The notes below the pieces were generated by a model. It did not search any database and was not told the origin of the DNA. It worked only from the letters and a program-made list of their open reading frames with translations. Positions 54,043-63,200 of a stretch of 64,000 nucleotides of DNA are shown one piece after another. The DNA lies in assembly GCF_033597815.2 (NCBI RefSeq), contig NZ_CP166245.1, positions 62,001-126,000 of the forward strand, written 5' to 3'. The DNA is from Staphylococcus sp. KG4-3. GTDB taxonomy: Bacteria; Bacillota; Bacilli; Staphylococcales; Staphylococcaceae. How positions within the stretch are numbered: position 1 is the first letter of the stretch; the number at the start of each line of letters is the position of its first letter. The translations under genes and the position numbers were made by a program.

Positions 54043-55569
54043 ATGAACTACGACTGGATTAAAACAAGAGCAACGTTTGACGATAATAAAGCCGCAGTGA
54101 TTGATCCATTTAAAGGTACTGAATGGTCCTATAAAGATTTGAATATTCGTGCAGAAAACTTAGCCAATTATTTACAAGATCAAGGTATTAAACGCGGTGA
54201 TGTCGTCGGTATATTTACACCCAATGATGTAGCGATATTGGATTTAATGTTTGCTTCGTTTAAATTAGGTGCAGTATACTTGCCGATTAATTGGCGTCTA
54301 AAAACACAGGAGATTGAGAGTGTTATTAATGATTCAAATGTGAAACTCATTTTCTACGCTGAGAAGCACGTTTCAAGTTTAGAAGGTGTTGCGGACGAAT
54401 TAATACACATGGATATAGATTCAAAAGTATATGATGACATAGTAGATCCAACGCAACATCGCCCTTTCAATACTGTAAGTGTTGAAGGAAACGATTTAGC
54501 TTCGTTAATGTATACAAGTGGTACGACGGGATTGCCCAAAGGGGTTATGTTTTCATACGACTCTTTTGTAAATAACCCAATTAATCTAGCTCTAACTTAT
54601 AAAATTAATTCAACGTATACAACTATTATTTCAACGCCTATGTTCCATGTATTAGGATTTAACGATTTGACGCTTCCTTTATTAATGGCTGGCGGAACGC
54701 TTATATTGCAACGTTACTTTAATGGCGAATCTCTAAATGATTTAATGGCTCAGTACCAGCCGAATTATTTAATTCAGATCCCAACGATGTATTATGCCAT
54801 GTTAGTAGCTGAAAATTTTGATCTGAAAAATTTTGAAAGTATTGATTTCTTAATTCAAGGTGGCTCAGCTCCATTACCAATGGTACAAAAGAAATTTAAT
54901 AGTATGGGCTATTCTATTATTAACGGTTATGGTTTAACTGAAGCACCACTTGTTATGGTTAATACACCAGAAAATGGGGCGCAGAAGCCTGGTAGTATTG
55001 GACAACCGGTAATGTTCATGGATATATGTATATTTGATAATAATTTTGAAGAAGTAGAAGTTGGAGAAATTGGTGAACTTGGTGTTCGTGGGAATAACGT
55101 AACACCTGGTTATTGGAATAAACCAGAAGAAACTGCAAAAACATTTCATGGTGAATATTTTTTAACTGGTGATTTAGCCAAAGTAGATGAAGATGGTGAT
55201 GTCTATATCGTTGATCGTCGCAAGGAAATGATTATTACTGGTGGCGAGAATGTATTACCTTCTGAAGTTGAAGCAGTATTATCAGAACATCCACTTGTAG
55301 CTCAGGGCGTTGTTGTTGGATATGATAGCCCTAAATATGGTGAATCAGTTTCAGCAGCTGTTGTACTTACCGAGGATGATCCAGACTTTGAACAGAAATT
55401 AGATGAACATATGCGAGAGAACATTGCAGGTTATAAAATACCGAGACTATATCTAAAACTGACACATATGCCGTTGAACTCTACGTCAAAAGCAGATAAA
55501 TTGGAACTTCAGAAATACATGAATGATAAAGCTCAGAAGTTAGCTCAAGATAAAGATGAATTAAAATAA
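54043..55569 (+). CDS. fadD: Long-chain acyl-CoA synthetase
   Basis: A 508-residue adenylate-forming enzyme that activates fatty acids with ATP and CoA. Core motifs: LMYTSGTTGLPKGVMFS (P-loop), ISTPMFHVLGFND, INGYGLTEAP, YFLTGDLAKVD, DRRKEMIITGGENVLPSEVE and a C-terminal lysine in NSTSKADKLELQK. GGGGGAG lies before the ATG, 17 bases after fadX. It supplies the acyl-CoA for the dehydrogenase encoded next. A catabolite-type site lies in the gap to fadE. Confidence 0.92.
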   Translation: MNYDWIKTRATFDDNKAAVIDPFKGTEWSYKDLNIRAENLANYLQDQGIKRGDVVGIFTPNDVAILDLMFASFKLGAVYLPINWRLKTQEIESVINDSNVKLIFYAEKHVSSLEGVADELIHMDIDSKVYDDIVDPTQHRPFNTVSVEGNDLASLMYTSGTTGLPKGVMFSYDSFVNNPINLALTYKINSTYTTIISTPMFHVLGFNDLTLPLLMAGGTLILQRYFNGESLNDLMAQYQPNYLIQIPTMYYAMLVAENFDLKNFESIDFLIQGGSAPLPMVQKKFNSMGYSIINGYGLTEAPLVMVNTPENGAQKPGSIGQPVMFMDICIFDNNFEEVEVGEIGELGVRGNNVTPGYWNKPEETAKTFHGEYFLTGDLAKVDEDGDVYIVDRRKEMIITGGENVLPSEVEAVLSEHPLVAQGVVVGYDSPKYGESVSAAVVLTEDDPDFEQKLDEHMRENIAGYKIPRLYLKLTHMPLNSTSKADKLELQKYMNDKAQKLAQDKDELK

Positions 55570-55596
55570 TTATTAAACAAAAAATTTTCAATAAAA

Positions 55597-55611
55597 ATGT
55601 AAGCGTAAACA
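55597..55611 (+). promoter_or_regulatory. cre-type site between fadD and fadE
   Basis: ATGTAAGCGTAAACA fits the pattern WTGNAANCGNWNNCW at every fixed position. It could act as a CcpA roadblock or control an internal promoter. Confidence 0.6.
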
Positions 55612-55631
55612 TTACAATGGAGGTTTTAATT

Positions 55632-56840
55632 ATGCCAACAAAAGAAGAAACAATCAAAGCACTATACCCAGAGGACATCTTAAGCATTGCGAAAGATTTA
55701 ACGGAGGGCGAAGTTAAACTGCTAAAACAGTTGAATGACATGTTAGAAGAAAAATACAGAGATTCAGTCAATGAACATTGGTTAAATGCTACTGAACCAG
55801 AAGATTATTTCGAAGAGTTGGGTAAATTAAATTATTTCAGAAATCCATTACTTTTTGAAGGGCGTGAAGGTGCACAAACACCAAGCCAAATGTTCCAATT
55901 CTTCATGTCTTATACAATAGCAAGATTTGATGTCTCTTTAGCTACATTGTTAGGTGTGCATCAAGGATTAGGACATAATTCATTTTGGTTTGGGGGGAGT
56001 AAAGAGCAACAAGCTTACTACTTACCAAAATTACAATCTCATGAATTACGTACATGTTTCGCACTAACTGAACCAGAGCACGGATCTGATGTTGCAGGTG
56101 GATTAGAAACGACGGCTAAACGAGAAGGCGATAAATGGATTATCAATGGTGAGAAAAAATGGATTGGCGGTGCAAATGTAGCTGATGTTATGCCCGTATA
56201 TGCAGTTGATGTCGATACAGGTAAGCCAAAAGGTTTCATCATTGAACCGAGTCAAGAAGGTGTAGAAATAGAACTATTAGAACATAAAATTGCACTGAGA
56301 ATTGTTCCTAATGCAAAGATTCGTTTAAAAAATGTAGTCGTCAAAGAAGAAAAACGCTTGCAAAATATCAATTCTTTTAAAGATATTGCGAAAGTCTTGT
56401 ACTCTACACGTGCTGGTGTGGCTTATATGGCTACAGGTGCTATGGCTGGTGCTTTGAGAGCAACGACGGACTATGTAACAAAACGTAAACAGTTTGGTAA
56501 AGAAATTAGTAAGTTTCAGTTAATTCAAGAAAAATTAGCCATGATGCAAGGTAATTTAGCTCAAGCAATGGCGACATGTGCACAGCTTGCTCGAATGCAG
56601 GCTAATGGAGAGTATGATGAAGTAGCGACTTCAACTGCGAAAATGATGAACTCATTAAGATTGAGAGAATCTGTAGCTATGGGGCGTGGCATACATGGAG
56701 GTAATGGCATTTTAGCTGGAGAATATGATATCGCTAGATTCTTTGCAGATGCTGAAGCTATTTACACTTATGAAGGCACACATGAAGTTAATGCCTTGGT
56801 AATTGGAAGAGCAATCACAGGTGACTCAGCATTTATTTAA
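55632..56840 (+). CDS. fadE: Acyl-CoA dehydrogenase
   Basis: A 402-residue FAD-dependent acyl-CoA dehydrogenase, first oxidative step of beta-oxidation. Visible parts: CFALTEPEHGSDVAGG, IINGEKKWIGGANVADVMPV, KRKQFGKEISKFQLIQEKLA, GRGIHGGNGILAGEYDIARF and YTYEGTHEVNALVIGRAI, the last including the usual active-site Glu and FAD-contact region. GGAGG sits within a longer open frame and supports the internal ATG. It is followed 40 bases later by fadB. Confidence 0.93.
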   Translation: MPTKEETIKALYPEDILSIAKDLTEGEVKLLKQLNDMLEEKYRDSVNEHWLNATEPEDYFEELGKLNYFRNPLLFEGREGAQTPSQMFQFFMSYTIARFDVSLATLLGVHQGLGHNSFWFGGSKEQQAYYLPKLQSHELRTCFALTEPEHGSDVAGGLETTAKREGDKWIINGEKKWIGGANVADVMPVYAVDVDTGKPKGFIIEPSQEGVEIELLEHKIALRIVPNAKIRLKNVVVKEEKRLQNINSFKDIAKVLYSTRAGVAYMATGAMAGALRATTDYVTKRKQFGKEISKFQLIQEKLAMMQGNLAQAMATCAQLARMQANGEYDEVATSTAKMMNSLRLRESVAMGRGIHGGNGILAGEYDIARFFADAEAIYTYEGTHEVNALVIGRAITGDSAFI

Positions 56841-56880
56841 CATATATCTGGAGTTCAAGAAAAAATTTGGAGGGTTTAGT

Positions 56881-59139
56881 ATGACGATAAGAAAAGCAAC
56901 AGTATTAGGCGCAGGTACAATGGGCAGTCAAATAGCAGCACTGCTTGTTAACGCAGGACTAAAAGTAAAACTGCTGGATATTGTGATTGATGAAAATGAT
57001 CCTAATAAAATTTCAAGAAAAGCATATGAGATTATAACAAATCCTAAACGTCCACAATTATTTGATTTAGCGTTTGCATCCAATTTATCTTATGGTAATT
57101 TCAATGAAGATTTAGTAGAACAAGATGATGCAGATATATATATAGAAGCCGTTAAAGAAGAAGTAGATATTAAACATCAAGTTTGGAATAAAGTGAAAGA
57201 CGTTGCCAAAAAAGGAGCGATATTTGCGACTAATACATCAGGAATCCCAATTGAATCAATCGCAAATGTATTTGATACACTAGATAAAGAAAGATTCTTT
57301 GGAATGCATTTCTTCAACCCACCACGTATTATGAAATTAGTGGAAGTCATTCCAAATAGCAACACTTCTGAAAAAGTTGTTGCACGTGTGCAAGCATTTG
57401 CTGAAGACGTACTTGGTAAAGGCGTCATTGTTGCAAATGATGTGCCAGGATTTGTTGCTAACCGGGTCGGTACACAAACGATGAATGACATTATGTATAG
57501 AGCTGAACAACAAGGATTTTCTATTACAGAAGTAGATGCATTAACTGGTCGAAGTATTGGCCGTCCTAAGATGGGGACATATGGTTTGTCTGATTTAGTA
57601 GGACTAGATATTGCTTTAGCGGTTATCAAAGGATTACAAAGTATACCTGAAGAACAACCTTTCTTCCACGATGTTAAACTGTCTGAAAAATTAGTGGAAA
57701 ATGGTGCGCTAGGTAATAAAACTAAACAAGGATTTTATAAAAAAGTAGATAAAAAACGTCATGTTTTTGATCCAGAACAGAATGAATACGTGGCGTCCGA
57801 ACAACCACAATTAGAAATTTTAGGTAAATTTAGTAAAGACTTAGCTAATAATTTAGATGTTATCTTTAATGCACAAGATGATGCAGGCGTATTCTTGTGG
57901 GAAACATTAAGAAATAATTTCTATTATTCAGCAATTAATGTGCCGAAAGCTGCAGAATCCTTTAAAGATATTGATCGCGCATTAGTATGGGGGTTCAATT
58001 GGAAATTAGGAGCATTTCAACTGTGGGATTTAATGGGATTCGAACGTGTGAAATCACGTATGAAAGAAGAGTTAGGTCAGCTGCCAGAATGGATTGAGCA
58101 ACGTACGGCACCATTCTATAGTGATGGTGAATCTATTGAACGAATTACACCGGTAGCAGAATATATTGATGAAGAAATTTGGAATAAAGAGGATTCAAAT
58201 TTATCAGTAGCTAATAAAGACCAACTTTTATTAAAACTACAAAGTAAAAATAATGTTATTTCTAATGGTTTCCTTGATGATTTATTAGATGCAATTAATA
58301 AATTAGAAAGTGAAGACTATACGAGCATGGTCATTTATGGTGGTGGAAACAACTTTAGTGTTGGCGCGAACTTATTCCAAATGAAAAAAGCACATGAAGA
58401 AGGTCGCGTAGTAGAAGAAGTCGGCGCAGCAGTTGAACAACTACACCATGTCTTCTCTAGATTGAAATATTCATTGAAACCAGTAGTGACAGCAGTTCAC
58501 GGTAGAGCTTTAGGTGGTGGTTGTGAATTAGTTTTACATTCACCAATAGTAGTTGCTGCAAGTGAATCTTATATAGGTCTTGTTGAAACAGGGGTTGGAT
58601 TGTTACCTGCTGGAGGTGGACTCGCTGAATTAACAGATAGAGTGCTGCGTACGAATCATAAAAACGATGATAAACAAAAATCAATTACGGATATATTGAT
58701 GCAAATTGGTTTGGCAAAAGTTTCAACTAATGCCTATGAAGCTATCAGATTTGGCTATTTAAGAGACACAGATACAGTAATTTTAAATACTGAAAGACGT
58801 GTAGAGGTAGCCTTAAACAGAGCTCGTTATGAAGCAGAAACAAATTATGTGCCAACGCCAAAAACACAATATATAGCGTTAGGAAAAGACTTTAAAGCAT
58901 TAGCTGAAGGTCAGTTAGACGCACAACGTATGGGTCATTTTATCAGTGACTATGATTATGAAATTACGTTGAAAGTGGCAGAAGTGTTGTCAGGTGGAGA
59001 TATTCCACGTAACACTTACGTTAATCAAAGATATTTGCAAAAACTTGAAAAAGAGAGATTTTTAGAACTTTTACAAAATAAAAAAACGTATGACAGAATT
59101 TCACACATGTTAGAAAAAGGTAAACCACTACGTAACTAA
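56881..59139 (+). CDS. fadB: 3-hydroxyacyl-CoA dehydrogenase/enoyl-CoA hydratase fusion
   Basis: A 752-residue bifunctional enzyme. Residues 1-300: NAD-dependent 3-hydroxyacyl-CoA dehydrogenase (VLGAGTMGSQIAALLVNAG, FATNTSGIPIESIA, GMHFFNPPRIMKLVEVI, VANDVPGFVANRV); 300-440: second dehydrogenase C-domain. From about 445: crotonase-type hydratase (YGGGNNFSVGANLFQM, VTAVHGRALGGGCELVL, YIGLVETGVGLLPAGGG with the catalytic Glu). The order is the reverse of E. coli FadB, as usual in Gram-positive bacteria. GGAGGG just before the ATG decides the start inside a longer frame that overlaps fadE. It performs the middle two steps of the cycle. Confidence 0.94.
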   Translation: MTIRKATVLGAGTMGSQIAALLVNAGLKVKLLDIVIDENDPNKISRKAYEIITNPKRPQLFDLAFASNLSYGNFNEDLVEQDDADIYIEAVKEEVDIKHQVWNKVKDVAKKGAIFATNTSGIPIESIANVFDTLDKERFFGMHFFNPPRIMKLVEVIPNSNTSEKVVARVQAFAEDVLGKGVIVANDVPGFVANRVGTQTMNDIMYRAEQQGFSITEVDALTGRSIGRPKMGTYGLSDLVGLDIALAVIKGLQSIPEEQPFFHDVKLSEKLVENGALGNKTKQGFYKKVDKKRHVFDPEQNEYVASEQPQLEILGKFSKDLANNLDVIFNAQDDAGVFLWETLRNNFYYSAINVPKAAESFKDIDRALVWGFNWKLGAFQLWDLMGFERVKSRMKEELGQLPEWIEQRTAPFYSDGESIERITPVAEYIDEEIWNKEDSNLSVANKDQLLLKLQSKNNVISNGFLDDLLDAINKLESEDYTSMVIYGGGNNFSVGANLFQMKKAHEEGRVVEEVGAAVEQLHHVFSRLKYSLKPVVTAVHGRALGGGCELVLHSPIVVAASESYIGLVETGVGLLPAGGGLAELTDRVLRTNHKNDDKQKSITDILMQIGLAKVSTNAYEAIRFGYLRDTDTVILNTERRVEVALNRARYEAETNYVPTPKTQYIALGKDFKALAEGQLDAQRMGHFISDYDYEITLKVAEVLSGGDIPRNTYVNQRYLQKLEKERFLELLQNKKTYDRISHMLEKGKPLRN

Positions 59140-59171
59140 TCATTAATCAGGATAAGAAAGGGTGAACTTAA

Positions 59172-60356
59172 ATGCGAGATGCATATATTGTTGCTTATGG
59201 ACGTTCAGCAGCTGGTAAAGCAAAAAATGGTGCAATGGCTCATGAAAGACCAGATGAGGTTGCCGCTAAAGTATTAAAAGGTGTATTAGAAAGGGTTGGA
59301 GGTTCATTTGAGCCAAGCATGGTAGAAGATGTGATTGTTGGTAATTCATTCCCAGAAGGTTTACAAGGTCAGAATATTGCAAGAACAATTGCGTTACTTG
59401 CAGGTATGCCAAATGAAGTTCCAGGACAAACGGTGAATCGCTATTGTTCTTCAGGACTTCAAACGATTGCACATGCGGCAAACCAAATTATTGCTGACCA
59501 AGCAGATGTCCTTGTTGCTGGTGGTATTGAGCTGATGAGTGCAGTGCCAATGGGTGGTAATGAACCGACGAATAATCCAATACTTCAAGATGAAGATTCT
59601 GGTGTTTCTTATCCTATGGGATTGACTGCAGAAATGGTAGCTGAAACATATAATGTTTCGAGAGAGGACCAAGATGCATATGCTGTGCAAAGTCATCAAC
59701 GAGCAGCAGCAGCACAGCAATCAGGAAAATTTGAAGATGAAATTATTCCTATAGAAGTTAATAAGGTGACTTATGATCAAAATGGTCCAGTTATTAGCAA
59801 AGAAGTGTTTAAAGATGACGAATTGATTAGACCCGACACAAATAAAGAAGCGCTTGCTAAGCTACGCACGGTATTTAAGGCTGACGGCACAGTGACTGCA
59901 GGGCAATCCGCACCATTAACAGATGGTTCTGGATTTGTAGTTGTCATGTCTGGAGAAAAAGTTAAAGAATTAGGTGTTAAACCAATTGCGCGTTTTGTAG
60001 GATTTAAAGCTGTTGGTGTAGACCCTAAATTAATGGGGATTGGACCAGCATATGCCATTCCTGAAGTGTTAAAACAAGCTGACTTGGATGTTAGCGATAT
60101 AGATTTAGTAGAATTAAATGAAGCTTTTGCATCTCAAACCTTAGCATCTATGAGAGAAGTTGGATTAGAGACTGACAAGACGAATGTTAATGGTGGTGCA
60201 ATTGCATTAGGACATCCACTAGGTGCGACTGGTGCCATGCTAGTAGGGAGATTGTTATCAGAAATGAAGAAAAGACCTGATACAAAGTACGGTATGGTAA
60301 CGATGTGTATAGGCGTCGGCATGGGCGCTGCAGGTATCTTCGAATATATAAGGTAA
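59172..60356 (+). CDS. fadA: Acetyl-CoA acyltransferase (thiolase)
   Basis: A 394-residue thiolase that splits 3-ketoacyl-CoA into acetyl-CoA and a shortened acyl-CoA. Active-site cysteine at about 92 (NRYCSSGLQTIAHA), His in NGGAIALGHPLGATGA, and the C-terminal Cys in TMCIGVGMGAAG. NEAFASQ is also present. AAAGGG precedes the ATG, 32 bases after fadB. It is the last gene of the operon and is followed by a strong terminator. Confidence 0.94.
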   Translation: MRDAYIVAYGRSAAGKAKNGAMAHERPDEVAAKVLKGVLERVGGSFEPSMVEDVIVGNSFPEGLQGQNIARTIALLAGMPNEVPGQTVNRYCSSGLQTIAHAANQIIADQADVLVAGGIELMSAVPMGGNEPTNNPILQDEDSGVSYPMGLTAEMVAETYNVSREDQDAYAVQSHQRAAAAQQSGKFEDEIIPIEVNKVTYDQNGPVISKEVFKDDELIRPDTNKEALAKLRTVFKADGTVTAGQSAPLTDGSGFVVVMSGEKVKELGVKPIARFVGFKAVGVDPKLMGIGPAYAIPEVLKQADLDVSDIDLVELNEAFASQTLASMREVGLETDKTNVNGGAIALGHPLGATGAMLVGRLLSEMKKRPDTKYGMVTMCIGVGMGAAGIFEYIR

Positions 60357-60373
60357 TATAGAAGCAATATAAT

Positions 60374-60409
60374 AATGGCCGGGACATCAATTATCGTGTC
60401 TCGGCCATT
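60374..60409. terminator. Terminator of the fad operon
   Basis: AATGGCCGGGACA pairs with TGTCTCGGCCATT (one G-U pair) around a ten-base loop. It is convergent with the DUF4188 operon, which it may also terminate. Its CCGGGACA/TGTCTCGG core recurs after the peptide synthetase gene. Confidence 0.85.
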
Positions 60410-60449
60410 ACTATTTGCATTAATTTACTGTTAAAACACTGGTATAAAG

Positions 60450-60914
60450 TCATCCTTGAGAGTATAGTCTTTGTTTTGCAGATTGTGTTTCTTTGTTTAC
60501 TACTTGATTATCACGCGCCTTACCTAGCCCAAAGTCTGGCATGTTGATATAAATATTTTCATATTGTTTTGATCCTGAATTATAAGTCTCATGATAGAAA
60601 CCGACAGCGTCATTCTGCTTTAATACTTTTGCAAATCTATGCCATGCTTTTAAGTGTTTTGGCATTTTTGAATAAAATAAAAGTTGTTCATTCGATTTCC
60701 AATATTGTACTATCATCACGCCACGATATTTAAAAAACATTTCATAAGATAGGCAGCCAAGAGACTTATTTTTTAATAATTCATTCAGCATAGGTGGCAT
60801 AGCTAAAAGAACGGGTAACCATTTATGAATTTTATACCATTTGTTCACACGAAGACCAATTAAGAATAGAGTAATAGATTCATTTGGTAATACAGTATAT
60901 CTACCTTTGTTCAT
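60450..60914 (-). CDS. DUF4188-like protein
   Basis: A 154-residue soluble protein with the layout of the DUF4188 (monooxygenase-like, dimeric alpha-beta barrel) family: RYTVLPNESITLFLIGLRVN, WLPVLLAMPPMLNEL, VMIVQYWKSNEQLLFYSKMP, HLKAWHRFAKVLKQND, GFYHETY near residue 110. GGAATGAT precedes the ATG, which lies inside the end of the preceding membrane-protein gene. It is therefore the third gene of a LytTR-DUF3021-DUF4188 operon. Relatives resemble heme-dependent aldoxime dehydratase-type folds, but no activity can be claimed. Confidence 0.7.
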   Translation of the reverse strand: MNKGRYTVLPNESITLFLIGLRVNKWYKIHKWLPVLLAMPPMLNELLKNKSLGCLSYEMFFKYRGVMIVQYWKSNEQLLFYSKMPKHLKAWHRFAKVLKQNDAVGFYHETYNSGSKQYENIYINMPDFGLGKARDNQVVNKETQSAKQRLYSQG

Positions 60915-61377
60915 TTTTATCATTCCTTCTGTTAGATAGTATAGCGTTAATCTCATTGATATCATTCTGATTACGCTTCGTTTCTATTGTCCAAATAATA
61001 AAATAGATAATTGTATAGATAATAATGAAAAACAAAACTGCTGATAATTTAAGTGGAAACCATCCTGCTAGTATAGCTAAAGGCAACATAATGATAAACA
61101 TAAGGCTAAAATGAAGTGATGTTTTAAATAAGATTGATTTTCTAGAACTTGAAAATATGAGTTCGCCAAAACTGAAACTAACACCAATTAAGGCCCAGAT
61201 AATAACTGAAATAAACATAATTTGTAATTCATTTAAATGTTGAAAATAAAAGCGCCCCATGGTTGATACGGGTGAGACAGGATGAAAAGCTGTTCGAGCA
61301 AAAATAGCTGAAAAGATTAAAGCAATTATTATACCAATGGCAATACCAATGGTTGCACCGCGAAATAAACGTTTCAT
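60901..61377 (-). CDS. DUF3021-type membrane protein
   Basis: A 158-residue protein with four predicted helices (ATIGIAIGIIIALIFSAIF; ELQIMFISVIIWALIGVSFS; SLMFIIMLPLAILAGWFPL; VLFFIIIYTIIYFIIWTIE) and a charged C-terminus. Its start overlaps the stop of the LytTR regulator by four bases. Membrane proteins of this family are found beside LytTR regulators, where they hold the regulator inactive until a signal is sensed. Here the pair should work as such a regulatory module. Confidence 0.8.
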   Translation of the reverse strand: MKRLFRGATIGIAIGIIIALIFSAIFARTAFHPVSPVSTMGRFYFQHLNELQIMFISVIIWALIGVSFSFGELIFSSSRKSILFKTSLHFSLMFIIMLPLAILAGWFPLKLSAVLFFIIIYTIIYFIIWTIETKRNQNDINEINAILSNRRNDKNEQR

Positions 61378-61814
61378 AGTTTTAAAGCCTCCTTGATAAA
61401 TGGCAAATATCTTCTTGAAGAGTATGTGAAATCATTATTTGTAAAACGAACCTCGATAGTACCATTTTTATTAAGTTTTAAATGATCGATATAGTTAATA
61501 TTAATTATTTCAGATTTCGAAATCTGTAGAAATTGCATGCTAATTTGTGATTTTACTTCATATAAACGTTGAGTACTGGTGTATTGATGGTCTGACGTTA
61601 TAATCGTTAAAACTTTATTCTCTATACGAAAACTAATAATATCTTGATGTTTGATATAGTAAATATCGCCTTGATATTTTCCGGGAAATAATTTGTTTTG
61701 AGACAGTTGTTTTATAAAAGCGATAATTTCTGGTAATTGTTCAGTATGTTTGTGACTTTGAATAATAACCTTGCCTTTGGGTAAATCATTATCGTGAATT
61801 ATTTCTAAATCCAT
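61374..61814 (-). CDS. LytTR-domain transcriptional regulator
   Basis: A 146-residue regulator. The first 45 residues form a short N-terminal segment; residues 48-146 are a LytTR DNA-binding domain (IYYIKHQDIISFRIENKVLT, YEVKSQISMQFLQISKSEII, NINYIDHLKLNKNGTIEVRF). There is no receiver domain, so it is of the membrane-inhibitor-controlled type, paired with the DUF3021 protein. Two 14-base direct repeats set 21 bases apart upstream of the gene match the spacing used by LytTR proteins, indicating self-activation. AGGAGGTG precedes the ATG. Confidence 0.85.
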   Translation of the reverse strand: MDLEIIHDNDLPKGKVIIQSHKHTEQLPEIIAFIKQLSQNKLFPGKYQGDIYYIKHQDIISFRIENKVLTIITSDHQYTSTQRLYEVKSQISMQFLQISKSEIININYIDHLKLNKNGTIEVRFTNNDFTYSSRRYLPFIKEALKL

Positions 61815-61872
61815 AAAGGCACACCTCCTATTGCCATAAGTAAACCAAATTTTAACTACGAATACTACATAA

Positions 61873-61914
61873 ATTATATAAGTGGCATGTATTTACGTTT
61901 AAGTGGTATGTATT
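61873..61914 (-). promoter_or_regulatory. LytTR operator direct repeats and -10 box
   Basis: AAGTGGCATGTATT (61880-61893) and AAGTGGTATGTATT (61901-61914) differ at one base and start 21 bases apart, two helical turns. On the minus strand a TATAAT box follows two bases after the proximal repeat, so the repeats replace a normal -35 region. Confidence 0.8.
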
Positions 61915-61945
61915 CCCCTGAATGTTGCTATGTTTGCGCATAAAA

Positions 61946-61986
61946 ATAACCTTAGATTTTGGCCAACAACCAAACTCTAAGGTTAT
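61946..61986. terminator. Terminator of the Asp-box protein gene
   Basis: ATAACCTTAGA pairs with TCTAAGGTTAT and inside it TTGG pairs with CCAA. It lies 15 bases after the stop of the minus-strand gene. Confidence 0.75.
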
Positions 61987-62000
61987 GCATTTAACAATTT

Positions 62001-63068
62001 CTAATTTAAAGTAATAAATTGATGTGCGTGTTGAGACGTGAGTGAATCTGGCCATGCGATATCAAATGCTGTCCAATTGATACCACCATCATCTGAGTAA
62101 TAGACACCATTATTATTGGCAATATAAAACGTACCATCTTGTTCAGTGATAGATGAAATCAATGTGCCGTTTGGGGAAGGTAGCCCTGTAGTTACTTCAG
62201 TCCATTCATTGTCTTGTGCTTTATTAATAGTGTAAATGGTTGAAAAGGTGTTGTCTCCATAGTTATGTGCGTTATATGGAGAATTTGAAGTAGCGATGAC
62301 AATATTATCTGGGTTTTGAGAATTTATCGCTAAACCATAGCCATATCTGTGCTCAATTCCTTCAATAAATGTTGTCCATGTCTTACCATAATCATTACTT
62401 TCAATAAATGTATCACGTCCACCATTTAAGAAAGCATCACCTAATACTCCGTACAATTTATTCGGATAGTCTGGGTGGCTCTTTAAGACGTGAATATCAA
62501 TAGGTGTGTCTTGGGTTTGTGGTGCTATCCAATGTTGACCTGAATCTGTAGATTGGATAAAACCACCAGCTTCAATTGTAAGGTTAATGACATTTGGTGA
62601 TTTGGTATTTGTATCGAACCATTTCACATGATGCGTATGTGGTCTAGGTGGGAAGAACCAATGTTCTTTACCAGCAATATGACTAAAATCAGTAAGTAAT
62701 TCGAATGATTCTCCCTGATCATCTGATATGAATAAAGCACTAGGTTCAGTACCTACGAGCACAGAACTATGATGATTGCCTGTATCTATAACTGTAACTG
62801 CAGTGATAGCAGTCATGTGAATATCATCATGTTTGAAAGGACTATTGTATGTGAAACGTGTCCCAATAGGGACCCAATTTTGACCTTTGTCCACACTTTT
62901 CCATAAACCACGATCAAACGTGCCGCAATAAAGCGTGTTTTTATCGTTAGGGTCTTGAGCTATTGAAAGGATATTCATACCTTCTAATTTTCTTTCAAGT
63001 TGGATACCATCATATTCCTTATTTATCAGTATTAATGCATTGTCATAAGTGATTGCGAATTGTGTCAT
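62001..63068 (-). CDS. Asp-box (BNR) repeat protein, WD40/YVTN-like propeller
   Basis: A 355-residue protein without signal peptide or membrane helix. It has at least five Asp-box motifs of the form S-x-D-x-G-x-x-W/F: SVDKGQNW, SDDQGESF, STDSGQHW, SNDYGKTW and SDDGGINW, spaced as blades of a beta-propeller similar to sialidase or sortilin-type folds. The catalytic residues of sialidases are not evident. A cytosolic location is predicted, unusual for this fold, which is more often secreted. AAGGTGG precedes the ATG. It is monocistronic; function unknown. Confidence 0.75.
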   Translation of the reverse strand: MTQFAITYDNALILINKEYDGIQLERKLEGMNILSIAQDPNDKNTLYCGTFDRGLWKSVDKGQNWVPIGTRFTYNSPFKHDDIHMTAITAVTVIDTGNHHSSVLVGTEPSALFISDDQGESFELLTDFSHIAGKEHWFFPPRPHTHHVKWFDTNTKSPNVINLTIEAGGFIQSTDSGQHWIAPQTQDTPIDIHVLKSHPDYPNKLYGVLGDAFLNGGRDTFIESNDYGKTWTTFIEGIEHRYGYGLAINSQNPDNIVIATSNSPYNAHNYGDNTFSTIYTINKAQDNEWTEVTTGLPSPNGTLISSITEQDGTFYIANNNGVYYSDDGGINWTAFDIAWPDSLTSQHAHQFITLN

Positions 63069-63200
63069 ATAATAACCACCTTTTGAAATTGGAGTCTCAT
63101 TTAATCGTGAATTCAGGTTACGTTTGTCAGTGTATGCATAGCACTTTTATAGTTAATGATAATTAAAACATTATTAAAGTTAAGTTACTGGTTTAACAGA

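Noticed and set aside
57177..57629. 150-codon frame antisense to fadB
   Set aside because: It lies wholly within the conserved dehydrogenase domain of fadB and shows no family resemblance.
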